Part shown: positions 53,727 to 61,302 of the stretch, piece after piece
Layout of the letters: each line of letters begins with the position of its first letter
Position numbering within the stretch: the stretch's first letter is position 1
NCBI GenBank assembly: GCA_028713915.1
Contig: JAQTNK010000007.1
Location: 62,001 to 126,000 of the forward strand
Origin: Rhodocyclaceae bacterium
GTDB taxonomy: Bacteria; Pseudomonadota; Gammaproteobacteria; Burkholderiales; Rhodocyclaceae
Length of the DNA: 64,000 nucleotides
Direction: 5' to 3'
Notes under the pieces: model-generated
The model's input: only the letters and a program-made list of their open reading frames with translations
The model's database searches: none
Told to the model about the DNA's origin: nothing
Made by a program: the position numbers and the translations under genes

Positions 53727-54434
53727 TCAGCGCCGCCGCGAATTCAGCTTGACGGCGAGGCCGAGGGCGATGAGCGCGAAGAGGAACCATTGCGCGGCAT
53801 AGGCGTAGTGGCGATCGGCGCGCAGGCCCGGCGGCTGCCATTCGCGCCGGTAGCCGTTCGCGGCGGCCGGGTCGAGGAGCACGGTCAGCGGCGAGACCGC
53901 CACGCCCAGGCGTTGCGACAGTTCGGCGGCGTCGACGCGCTGCACGCGCAGAATGCCGGCGGCCAGCGCTTCGGCCCGGCCCGCGCGCGCGCCGAAGCCG
54001 GCCGGCGGTGGCGGCGCGGCGATGCCGCGGATGGCGAATTGCGCCGGCGCGAAGCCGACGTCGGGGATCGCCTGGCGGTCGGGGCCGGCGGCGATCCAGC
54101 CGCGATTGACGAGCACGGCGCAGGCGCAATCGTCGAGGTACAGCGGCGTGTAGACGAAATAGCCGGCTTCGCCGCGCGAGATCTGGTTGTCGAGCAGCAC
54201 TTGCTGCCGGCCGTTCCAGGCACCGTGCGCCGTCACCGGCCGCCAGCGCAGCGCCGTCAGGTCGGCGGGGGCGAGACGTGCGCCGTTCAGCGCCAGCGGC
54301 GGCGCCTGCGCGCGCCGCGCCATGGTCGCCTGCAAGGCCGTCGTGTCGTCGCCGCGATGCAGTTGCCAGACGCCGAGGCGGACGAACAGCAGGATCGCGG
54401 CGAGCGCGGCAAGCAGCGGCAGAACGCGATCTAT
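53727..54434 (-). CDS. SURF1-family oxidase assembly protein (start codon uncertain)
   Basis: Helps insert haem a into cytochrome oxidase subunit I. About 235 aa from the first plausible residues: an N-terminal membrane helix (VLPLLAALAAILLFVRLGVWQLHRG), a periplasmic SURF1 domain (LRWRPVTAHGAWNGRQQVLLDNQISRGEAGY, VLVNRGWI), and a C-terminal helix (YAYAAQWFLFALIALGLAVKL). No ATG, GTG or TTG exists in frame between the helix and an ATG at 54674, which would place the N-terminus fully antisense to DUF2909. An ATA codon at 54434-54432 marks the likely region. A non-standard start or a sequence error are both possible. Confidence 0.75.
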   Translation of the reverse strand: MDRVLPLLAALAAILLFVRLGVWQLHRGDDTTALQATMARRAQAPPLALNGARLAPADLTALRWRPVTAHGAWNGRQQVLLDNQISRGEAGYFVYTPLYLDDCACAVLVNRGWIAAGPDRQAIPDVGFAPAQFAIRGIAAPPPPAGFGARAGRAEALAAGILRVQRVDAAELSQRLGVAVSPLTVLLDPAAANGYRREWQPPGLRADRHYAYAAQWFLFALIALGLAVKLNSRRR

Positions 54435-54467
54435 ACTGGAAGACCGAACGTCGAAGCGGCCCTCGCC

Positions 54468-54689
54468 ATGCAGACTCCCGCCGTCGTCAAGTTGCTCATC
54501 GTGATCGCGCTGCTCGCCGTGGTGGCGAGCTTGGGTGTCGCGTTGCTGCGGCTGGTGCGCGACCGCGGCGAGAGCACGCGCATGGTCAAGGCGCTCACGT
54601 TCCGCATCGTGCTGTCGATCGTGCTGTTCCTGGTGCTGATGTTCGGCGTGTTCGCGGGCGTCATCGTGCCGCATGGCGTGATCCCCTGA
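54468..54689 (+). CDS. DUF2909 twin-transmembrane protein
   Basis: Small membrane protein of 73 aa with two helices (about 7-27 and 46-66) separated by a basic loop (RLVRDRGESTRMVK). DUF2909 genes are found within cytochrome c oxidase clusters of betaproteobacteria, between coxC and the SURF1 gene as here, but their role is unknown. It lies on the opposite strand to the cox genes, convergent with coxC (15-base gap), and its 5' end faces the SURF1 start. Confidence 0.8.
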   Translation: MQTPAVVKLLIVIALLAVVASLGVALLRLVRDRGESTRMVKALTFRIVLSIVLFLVLMFGVFAGVIVPHGVIP

Positions 54690-54704
54690 CCTTCAGCGCG
54701 CCCG

Positions 54705-55583
54705 CTACAGCAGATAGACGAAAATGAACAGCCCGAGCCAGACGACGTCGACGAAGTGCCAGTACCACGACACCGCTTCGAAGGCGAAGTGATGCGTCGG
54801 CGTGAAATGGCCCAGCGCCGAGCGCGCCAGGATCACGGAAAGCATGATGGCGCCGATGGTGACGTGGGCGCCGTGAAATCCCGTCAGCATGAAGAAGGTC
54901 GAGCCGTAGATGCCTGAAGACAGGCGCAGGTTCTTCAGCGTGTAGGCGTCCCAGTACTCGTGCGCCTGCAGCGTCAGAAAGAGGATGCCGAGCGCGACGG
55001 TGGCGGCCAGGCCGATGATGAGCTGGCGGCGGCGATCCCGCTTCAGGCCCCAATGCGCCCAGGTCACGGTGGCACCGGAGGAGAGCAGGATCAGCGTGTT
55101 GACCGCCGGCAGGCCGAAGGCTTCCATGGCTTCCTTCGCGACGGTGAAGTTCGCCGGATCGGGCAGCTGCAGCAAGGGCCAGGCGGCGACGAAATGCGGC
55201 CACAGGATGTCGTGGCTGATGGCCTTGTCGCCGCTGCCGCCGAGCCAGGGCACGGCGAAGTGGCGGGCGTAGAACAGCGCGCCGAAAAAGGCGGCGAAGA
55301 ACATGACTTCGGAAAAGATGAACCAGCCCATGCCCCAGCGGAAGCTGGCGTCGACCTGGTCGTTGTAGCGGCCGCTGCGGCTTTCGCGGATGACGGTGCC
55401 GAACCAGCCGAACAGCATGCCGACAAAGACCAGCAGACCGATGCCGGCGGCATAACCGCCGGCCAGCGTCTGATCGTCGAGCAGCAGCGCGAAGCCCAGC
55501 ATCAGCGCGAACAGGCCGATCGAGCCGATCAGCGGCCAGTGGCTGGGCGCCGGCACGAAGTAGGTGGATTCGCCGTGATCCAT
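54705..55583 (-). CDS. coxC: Cytochrome c oxidase subunit III
   Basis: Membrane subunit that supports proton uptake and stability of the aa3/caa3 oxidase. The 292-aa product has seven helices and the family stretches WGMGWFIFSEVMFFAAFFGALFYAR, LLSSGATVTWAHWGL, TGFHGAHVTIG and EAVSWYWHFVDVVWLGLFIFVYLL. The start MDHGESTYFVPAPS lies 11 bases after ctaG; a longer frame is a ctaG shadow. Confidence 0.95.
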   Translation of the reverse strand: MDHGESTYFVPAPSHWPLIGSIGLFALMLGFALLLDDQTLAGGYAAGIGLLVFVGMLFGWFGTVIRESRSGRYNDQVDASFRWGMGWFIFSEVMFFAAFFGALFYARHFAVPWLGGSGDKAISHDILWPHFVAAWPLLQLPDPANFTVAKEAMEAFGLPAVNTLILLSSGATVTWAHWGLKRDRRRQLIIGLAATVALGILFLTLQAHEYWDAYTLKNLRLSSGIYGSTFFMLTGFHGAHVTIGAIMLSVILARSALGHFTPTHHFAFEAVSWYWHFVDVVWLGLFIFVYLL

Positions 55584-55594
55584 GATCGCTCCTC

Positions 55595-56164
55595 TCAGCC
55601 GCGGGCAGCGTCGCCGGCCGGGCGCCGATCCGCGCGCACGCCGGGCGCCTCGAAGAAGGTGTAGGACAGCGTCAGCGTGCCGATCGTCGTCGGCAGTTGC
55701 GGATCGACCTGGAACTGCAGCGGCAGGTCCTTGCCTTCGCCCGGCGCCAGCGGCTGCTGGGAAAAGCAGAAGCACTCGATCTTGTGGAAGTAGGGGGCGG
55801 CCTCGCCCGGCGTGACGTTCGGAATCGCCTGTCCGACGATGGCGGCGTTGCCGAGGTTCCTGGCATGGAAGCGCGTCAGCACGAGGTCGCCCGGATGCAC
55901 CTTGAGGCGGACGACTTCGGGATGGAATTCCCACGGCAGGTTGCCGCTGACGTTGGCGACGAACTCGACCGTGACCCAGCGCGCCGTGTCGACCTTGCGC
56001 TTGACGGCGTCGCCGTAGTCGATGCGGCCGGTGGTGCCGTTGAAGCCGGTGCGCGTGCAATACACCTGGTAGAGCGGCACCAGCAGGTAGCCGAAGCCGA
56101 TCATCGCCATGGCAAAGAAGGCGAGTTTCCAGGCCAGGCGGCGGTTGTTCGCGGGCGTGGTCAT
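55595..56164 (-). CDS. ctaG: Cytochrome c oxidase assembly protein CtaG/Cox11
   Basis: Membrane-anchored copper chaperone that builds the CuB site in subunit I. The 189-aa product has one N-terminal helix (LAFFAMAMIGFGYLLVPLYQVYC) followed by a periplasmic immunoglobulin-like domain. Its copper-binding C-x-C motif is ECFCFSQQPLAPGE. The start overlaps the stop of the small upstream gene. Gene order coxB-coxA-small ORF-ctaG-coxC is common in this class. Confidence 0.94.
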   Translation of the reverse strand: MTTPANNRRLAWKLAFFAMAMIGFGYLLVPLYQVYCTRTGFNGTTGRIDYGDAVKRKVDTARWVTVEFVANVSGNLPWEFHPEVVRLKVHPGDLVLTRFHARNLGNAAIVGQAIPNVTPGEAAPYFHKIECFCFSQQPLAPGEGKDLPLQFQVDPQLPTTIGTLTLSYTFFEAPGVRADRRPAGDAARG

Positions 56165-56280
56165 GGCAGGTGGTTGAGGATCATCGCCGCAAAGAACGCC
56201 ATCGCGATGCCGGCGAGGATCAGCGCGGTGCGGATGTTGGCGCGGCGGTTGGGGGCCGGAGACGTCGTCATGGCGGCCAT
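56161..56280 (-). CDS. Small membrane protein, cytochrome oxidase assembly ORF (39 aa)
   Basis: Short gene between coxA and ctaG. From ATG 56280 it encodes MAAMTTSPAPNRRANIRTAL then one hydrophobic helix (ILAGIAMAFFAAMILNHLP). The start is favoured by GAGG nine bases upstream, inside the end of coxA; the internal ATG at 56271 is an alternative. Its stop overlaps the ctaG start, which indicates translational coupling. Betaproteobacterial cox operons carry a similar tiny protein at this place; its function is unproven. Confidence 0.7.
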   Translation of the reverse strand: MAAMTTSPAPNRRANIRTALILAGIAMAFFAAMILNHLP

Positions 56281-56281
56281 C

Positions 56282-57856
56282 TCACTTGACCTCGGGCGCC
56301 GTCGTGAAGCTGTGGTAGGGCGGCGGCGAGGGCAGCGTCCATTCCAGCCCGTGAGCGCCTTCCCAGACCTGGTCCGAAGCCTTGGCGCCGCTGCCGCGGA
56401 TGGTGCGGATGACGTTGTAGAGAAACAGCAGCTGGCTGGCGCCGAAGATGAAGCCGCCGATGCTGGACATCATGTTCCATTCCGTGTACTGCACGGCGTA
56501 GTCGGCGACGCGGCGCGGCATGCCGGCGAGTCCCAGGAAGTGCTGCGGGAAGAAGAGGAGGTTGACCGAGATCACCGACAGCCAGAAGTGCAGCTTGCCG
56601 AGGCGCTCGTCGTACATGCGGCCGGTCCATTTCGGCAGCCAGTAGTGAATGCCGCCGACGATGGCGAAGACGGCGCCGGTGACCAGCACGTAATGGAAGT
56701 GGGCGACGACGAAATAGGTGTCCTGGTACTGGAAGTCGACGGGCGCGAGCCCCAGCATCAGCCCGGAAAAGCCGCCGATCGAGAACAGCACGATGAAGGA
56801 AAGCGCCCACAGCATCGGCGTCTCGAAGGTCAGCGAGCCGCGCCACATGGTCGCCACCCAGTTGAACACCTTGACGCCGGTGGGCACGGCGATGAGGATG
56901 GTCGAGTACATGAAGAAGAGTTCGCCGGCGAGCGGCATGCCGACGGTGAACATGTGGTGTCCCCAGACGATGAACGACAGGATGGCGATGGCGCCGACGG
57001 CGTAGATCATCGAGGTGTAGCCGAACAGGGGCTTGCGCGCGAAGGTCGGCACGATCTGCGAGACGATGCCGAAGGCCGGCAGGATCATGATGTACACTTC
57101 GGGGTGGCCGAAGAACCAGAAGACGTGCTGGAACATCACCGGATCGCCGCCGCCGGCGGCGTTGAAGAAGCTGGTGCCGAAATACTTGTCGGTCAGCAGC
57201 ATGGTGACGGCGCCGGCCAGCACCGGCATCGCCGCGATCAGCAGGAAGGCGGTGATCAGCCAGGTCCACACGAACATCGGCAGCTTGCGGAAGACCATGC
57301 CCGGCGCGCGCATGTTGAACACCGTGGTGATGACGTTGATCGCCCCCATCACCGACGAGATGCCCATCAGGTGGATGGCGAAGATGACGAAGGGGAAGGC
57401 CATGCCGGTCTGCAGGAACAGCGGCGGATACATGGTCCAGCCGCCGGCCGGGCCGCCGCCGGGCATGAACAGCGTGGACAAGAGCAGCGTGAAGGCGAAG
57501 GGCAGGATCCAGAAGCTCCAGTTGTTGAGCCGCGGCAGCGCCATGTCCGGCGCGCCGATCATCAGCGGGATCATCCAGTTCGCCAGGCCGACGAAAGCCG
57601 GCATCACCGCGCCGAAGATCATCACCAGCGCGTGCATCGTGGTCATCTGGTTGAAGGTGAGGGCATCGACGAACTGCAGTCCCGGCTTGAAGAGCTCGGC
57701 GCGGATCACCATGGCGAAAGTGCCGCCGACGAAGAACATGGTCAGCGAGAACAGCAGGTAGAGCGTGCCGATGTCCTTGTGGTTGGTGGAAAACAGCCAG
57801 CGCGTGATGCCGCTGGGATGGCCGTGCTCGGTGCCGTGCAAGGCGATTTCCGCCAT
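56282..57856 (-). CDS. coxA: Cytochrome c oxidase subunit I
   Basis: Catalytic subunit that reduces oxygen to water and pumps protons. The 524-aa, 12-helix product shows the haem and copper ligands: His in TMHALVMIFGAVMPAF (haem a), His-Pro-Glu-Val-Tyr in WFFGHPEVYIMIL (CuB with cross-linked Tyr), GHHMFTVGM (CuB), and VAHFHYVLV (haem a3 and a). The start MAEIALHGTEHGHPSGI lies just after coxB. The long frame upstream is a coxB shadow. Confidence 0.97.
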   Translation of the reverse strand: MAEIALHGTEHGHPSGITRWLFSTNHKDIGTLYLLFSLTMFFVGGTFAMVIRAELFKPGLQFVDALTFNQMTTMHALVMIFGAVMPAFVGLANWMIPLMIGAPDMALPRLNNWSFWILPFAFTLLLSTLFMPGGGPAGGWTMYPPLFLQTGMAFPFVIFAIHLMGISSVMGAINVITTVFNMRAPGMVFRKLPMFVWTWLITAFLLIAAMPVLAGAVTMLLTDKYFGTSFFNAAGGGDPVMFQHVFWFFGHPEVYIMILPAFGIVSQIVPTFARKPLFGYTSMIYAVGAIAILSFIVWGHHMFTVGMPLAGELFFMYSTILIAVPTGVKVFNWVATMWRGSLTFETPMLWALSFIVLFSIGGFSGLMLGLAPVDFQYQDTYFVVAHFHYVLVTGAVFAIVGGIHYWLPKWTGRMYDERLGKLHFWLSVISVNLLFFPQHFLGLAGMPRRVADYAVQYTEWNMMSSIGGFIFGASQLLFLYNVIRTIRGSGAKASDQVWEGAHGLEWTLPSPPPYHSFTTAPEVK

Positions 57857-57867
57857 GGCTTTCTCCC

Positions 57868-59013
57868 TTATTTGCGAGCCTGCTTGACCTGGGCGGGCTG
57901 GACGACGTCGCCGGTCTTGTTGCCCCACGTGTTGCGCTCGTAGGTGATGACGCCGGCAATCTCGACGTCGGAAAGCTGCGTCGCGAAGGCCTGCATGGCC
58001 GTGCCCGGTTTGCCGTTCATGACGCGGTTGAGGTGGCCGGCGATGGGGCCGGTGGCGATCGGACTGCCGTTGAGCGCCGGGAACACGCCCGGAATGCCCT
58101 GGCCGTTGGGTTGGTGGCAGGCGGCGCAGATGCGCCCGTAGACTTCCTGGCCCTTGGCATAGAGTTCGTCTTTCGTCCACATCCGTTCTGCGGCGGTCGC
58201 CGCCTTCGCCTGCAGGGCCTTCTGCTGCGCCAGCCAGGCATCGAACTCGGGCTCGTTCATCGCCACCAGGACGATGGGCATGTAAGCGTGGCCGACGCCG
58301 CAAAGCTCGGAGCACTGGCCGCGATAGGTGCCGGGCTGCTCGATGCGCGCCCAGCTCTCGCTGATGAAGCCGGGATTGGCATCGACCTGGTAGCCGAGCG
58401 CCGGCACCCACCAGGCATGGATGACGTCGGTGGCGGTAAACAGGAAGCGGATCTTCTTGCCGACCGGCAGCACCAGCGGCTGGTCGACTTCGCGCAGGTA
58501 GTTGTCGACGCTCGCCGGGTCGATGCCCGAGCCGCGCTTGGAGGCGTCGACGCTCTTCGGGTCGACATTGCTGAAGAAGCCCACGCCTTCATTGAGGTAA
58601 TCGTAGCGCCAGCGCCATTGCTGGCCGGTGACCTTGATGGTGAGATCGGCGTCCTTGGTGTCGTCCATCGCCATGAGGGCGCGCGTCGCCGGCACCGCAA
58701 GGACGACGAGGACAAGAAAGGGGATCACGGTCCAGACGATCTCGAGGCGCGTGTTTTCGTGAAACTGCGCCGGGACCGCGCCGCGCGACTTGCGATGATG
58801 GACGATGGCCCACAGCATGGCGCCGAAGACGACGACGGCGATGCCGACGCAGATCCAGAACGCCAGCATGTGCAGCCGGTAGGCTTCGTGGCTGATCGGG
58901 GTGACGCCGCTGGGAAGATTGAACGCGTAGTCGGCGACGGCCGGCGCGCTGCCCGCGACCGACGCTGCCGCAACGGAAAAAAGGCAGAACCCCCGGCTGC
59001 TCTTGCCTGTCAT
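57868..59013 (-). CDS. coxB: Cytochrome c oxidase subunit II fused to cytochrome c
   Basis: Electron-entry subunit. The 381-aa protein has a signal peptide and two membrane helices (about 48-72 and 93-112), then a cupredoxin domain with CuA ligands His199, Cys234, Cys238, His242 and Met245. A C-terminal cytochrome c domain follows, with haem motif Cys296-Ala-Ala-Cys299-His300 and likely axial Met340 (KPGTAMQAF). The fusion marks a caa3-type oxidase. GAGGAGG precedes the ATG. It is the first gene of the cox unit. Confidence 0.95.
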   Translation of the reverse strand: MTGKSSRGFCLFSVAAASVAGSAPAVADYAFNLPSGVTPISHEAYRLHMLAFWICVGIAVVVFGAMLWAIVHHRKSRGAVPAQFHENTRLEIVWTVIPFLVLVVLAVPATRALMAMDDTKDADLTIKVTGQQWRWRYDYLNEGVGFFSNVDPKSVDASKRGSGIDPASVDNYLREVDQPLVLPVGKKIRFLFTATDVIHAWWVPALGYQVDANPGFISESWARIEQPGTYRGQCSELCGVGHAYMPIVLVAMNEPEFDAWLAQQKALQAKAATAAERMWTKDELYAKGQEVYGRICAACHQPNGQGIPGVFPALNGSPIATGPIAGHLNRVMNGKPGTAMQAFATQLSDVEIAGVITYERNTWGNKTGDVVQPAQVKQARK

Positions 59014-59114
59014 CGCACCTCCTCTGGACGGCTGCGATCAACAGCATCGGACCGGGCCGGCCATTCCTTATGCTTCCGAGTTGCAATTGTGTTGATTAGT
59101 TCCAGGCGCTGAAA

Positions 59115-59130
59115 TACCGGCGAACGGGTA
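59115..59130. promoter_or_regulatory. Third 7-2-7 palindrome, upstream of coxB and of the MXKDX gene
   Basis: TACCGGC-GA-ACGGGTA, same layout as the pairs at 41683 and 59163. It starts 48 bp before the 59163 palindrome and about 100 bp before the coxB start on the other strand, so it could serve either gene. Confidence 0.5.
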
Positions 59131-59162
59131 ATCGGCGCGCCGTGCCGGGCCGCCGTCGCCGC

Positions 59163-59201
59163 TACGCGAAAACGGGTAGGGAAAATACCGGCAATCGGGC
59201 A
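59163..59201 (+). promoter_or_regulatory. Paired 7-2-7 palindromes upstream of the MXKDX-repeat gene
   Basis: Palindrome 1 is TACGCGA-AA-ACGGGTA (59163-59178). Palindrome 2 is TACCGGC-AA-TCGGGCA (59186-59201), starting 23 bp later, exactly as at the phasin promoter. The 7-base gap is GGGAAAA here and GGGCAAA there. Confidence 0.7.
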
Positions 59202-59218
59202 TTCATGTTTTCCGCACT

Positions 59219-59230
59219 GCCCCCTACGAT
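59219..59230 (+). promoter_or_regulatory. MXKDX-gene promoter core
   Basis: GCCCCCTA (59219-59226) overlaps -10-like TACGAT (59225-59230), 18 bp after palindrome 2, the same geometry as the phasin promoter. The predicted start is about 75 bases before the ATG. Confidence 0.5.
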
Positions 59231-59312
59231 GCGACATCCCGCGCGGCAGGACACGGATCGGATGACCTGGCGAGCAGTCGATTTTTTTGTCAACCCCTCA
59301 GGAGAGAACGCC

Positions 59313-59573
59313 ATGAACAAACTGCTTGTTGCCTTGATTTCGTCCACGATGCTGTTGACCGCGGGACAGGTATTGGCCGCGGACGACGCGATGAAGAAGG
59401 ACGACATGTCGACGTCCACCATGGGCAAGGACGACAACATGAAGAAGGACGACGGCATGGCGAAGAAGGCGCCCAAGAAAAAGAAGACGCACAAGAAGGC
59501 CATGAAGAAGGACGAGATGGGCAAGGACGAAATGAAGAAGGACGACATGGGCAAGGACCAGATGCAGAAGTAA
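59313..59573 (+). CDS. Pentapeptide MXKDX repeat protein
   Basis: Small exported protein of 86 aa. A signal peptide (MNKLLVALISSTMLLTAGQVLA) is followed by an extremely charged mature part with at least seven MKKDD/MGKDE-type pentamers and a KKAPKKKKTHKK block. It fits the MXKDX pentapeptide family, which has no established function; roles in metal binding or stress are guesses from composition. GGAGAG lies at good spacing. It shares its promoter layout with the phasin gene, pointing to common control. Confidence 0.82.
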   Translation: MNKLLVALISSTMLLTAGQVLAADDAMKKDDMSTSTMGKDDNMKKDDGMAKKAPKKKKTHKKAMKKDEMGKDEMKKDDMGKDQMQK

Positions 59574-59581
59574 CCTTTCCC

Positions 59582-59606
59582 CGCCGCCCGCCGCTGGCGG
59601 GCGGCG
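59582..59606 (+). terminator. Hairpin after the MXKDX gene
   Basis: Perfect 11-bp GC stem (59582-59592 with 59596-59606), loop GCT, eight bases past the stop codon. No strong T-run follows (ACGTCTTC). The rest of the gap to spoVR is GC-rich without a recognised element. Confidence 0.5.
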
Positions 59607-59757
59607 ACGTCTTCGGGCGGCGCCGCGGACGGGTCCGTGGCGCCGCTGCGCAGGCGCGCCAGGTCTCTCGCCGCCGTGGCGCGCTGCGAGCCAGCAGTCG
59701 AGAAGGCGCGAAAGCCGCGCCTCCGGACGCAGGAATGCCAAGCAGGAAGGCCGCGCC

Positions 59758-61281
59758 TCAGCGCGTGCGGCGCCGGTCGACGAGGATTTCCCTGACCAGT
59801 TTCACGTGGCCGTGTTCGTCCTGCTCCTCCAGGCGCACCGGGAAGCCCCAGAGGTTGGCGATGTGGTTCAGCATCTCGTCGCGGGTGTCGCCCAGCGGCC
59901 GGCGCTGATGGTGGAAATGCCGCAGCGTCAGCGAGCGGTCGCCCTGGAAATCCACGTTCCAGACCTGGATGTTGGGTTCGCGGCTGCCCAGGTTGTACTG
60001 GTCGGACAGCCGCTGCCGCAAGGCGCGATAGCCCTGGTCGTCGTGGATGGCATCGACCTGGATCTTGTCGCGGCGGTCGTCATCGACGATGGCGAACATG
60101 CGGAACTCGCGCATCAGCTTCGGCGACAGGTACTGGGCGATGAAGCTCTCGTCCTTGAAGTTGCGCATGGCGAAATCCAGCGTCTCGTGCCAGTCGCCGC
60201 CCGCCACTTCGGGGAACCACTCGCGATCCTCGGCCGTCGGCGCCTCGCACATGCGGCGCAGGTCGCGCCACATGGCGAAGCCGAGCGCGTACGGGTTGAT
60301 GCCGCTGTAGTGCGGGCTGTGGTAGGGCGGCTGGTAGAGCACGTTGGTGTGGGACTGCAGGAACTCGATCATGAAGCCGTCGGAGAGCAGGCCCTCGTCG
60401 TAGAGGTGGTTGAGCAGGGTGTAGTGCCAGAAGCTGGCCCAGCCCTCGTTCATGAGCTGGGTCTGGCGCTGCGGCAGGAAGTACTGGCCGATCTTGCGCA
60501 CGATGCGCACGATCTCGCGCTGCCAGGGTTCCAGCAGCGGCGCGTTCTTCTCGAAGAAGTAGAGCAGGTTCTCTTCGGGCTCGCTGGGGAAGCGGCGCGC
60601 CGGCGGCTCGTCCTTGTCGGCGCCGGGGCGCACGGGCAAGGTGCGCCACAGTTCGTTCACCTGCGACTGCAGGTATTCCTCGCGCTCCTTCTGGCGCTCC
60701 TTCTCCTTCAGCAGCGACAGCTTCGGCGGCCGCTTGTAGCGATCCACGCCGACGTTGAGCAGGGCGTGGCAGGAATCGATCAGGCGTTCCACTTCCTCCT
60801 CGCCGTGGCGTTCCTCGCACTCGGCGATGAAATTGCGCGCGAACACCATGTAGTCGATGATCGAGTCGGCCGAGGTCCAGGTGCGGAACAGGTAGTTGCC
60901 CTTGAAGAAGGAGTTGTGGCCGTAGGCGGCATGGGCGATGACCAGCCCCTGCATCATCATCGTGTTCTCCTCCATCAGGTAGGCGATGCAGGGATCGGAG
61001 TTGATGACGATCTCGTAGGCCAGGCCCATCTGGCCGCGGCGGTAGCCGCTTTCGGTGGCGAGGAAATGCTTGCCGAACGACCAGTGGTGGTAGTTGACCG
61101 GCATGCCGATCGAGGCATAGGCGTCCATCATCTGTTCCGCCGTGATCACCTCGATGATGTGCGGGTAGCAGTCGAGGCCGTAATGGCGGGCGACGCGGCC
61201 GATCTCCTCGTCGTAGCGGGCGATCAGTTCGAAAGTCCAGTCGGACTGGGTCGAGATGGGCTTGTTTTTCCTTTTCACCAT
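59758..61281 (-). CDS. SpoVR family protein (YcgB-like)
   Basis: Conserved cytoplasmic protein of 507 aa, named after Bacillus SpoVR; in Gram-negatives it accompanies the PrkA kinase and YeaH and is tied to starvation and stress, but its biochemistry is unknown. Recognisable parts are the N-terminal PHIIEVITAEQMMDAYASIGMPVNYHHWSFGK, EIVINSDPCIAYLMEENTMMMQGLVIAHAAYGHNSFFKGNY and the NEGWASFWHYTLLNHLYDEGLL helix. The many His and Glu residues suggest metal binding. Third gene of the prkA-yeaH-spoVR unit. Confidence 0.93.
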   Translation of the reverse strand: MVKRKNKPISTQSDWTFELIARYDEEIGRVARHYGLDCYPHIIEVITAEQMMDAYASIGMPVNYHHWSFGKHFLATESGYRRGQMGLAYEIVINSDPCIAYLMEENTMMMQGLVIAHAAYGHNSFFKGNYLFRTWTSADSIIDYMVFARNFIAECEERHGEEEVERLIDSCHALLNVGVDRYKRPPKLSLLKEKERQKEREEYLQSQVNELWRTLPVRPGADKDEPPARRFPSEPEENLLYFFEKNAPLLEPWQREIVRIVRKIGQYFLPQRQTQLMNEGWASFWHYTLLNHLYDEGLLSDGFMIEFLQSHTNVLYQPPYHSPHYSGINPYALGFAMWRDLRRMCEAPTAEDREWFPEVAGGDWHETLDFAMRNFKDESFIAQYLSPKLMREFRMFAIVDDDRRDKIQVDAIHDDQGYRALRQRLSDQYNLGSREPNIQVWNVDFQGDRSLTLRHFHHQRRPLGDTRDEMLNHIANLWGFPVRLEEQDEHGHVKLVREILVDRRRTR

Positions 61282-61302
61282 GATGCGCGGACCGGGTCTG
61301 GT

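Noticed and set aside
59281-59288. Run of seven T before the MXKDX gene, considered as a terminator tail
   Set aside because: No hairpin precedes it. It is more likely an A/T-rich spacer in the 5' leader.
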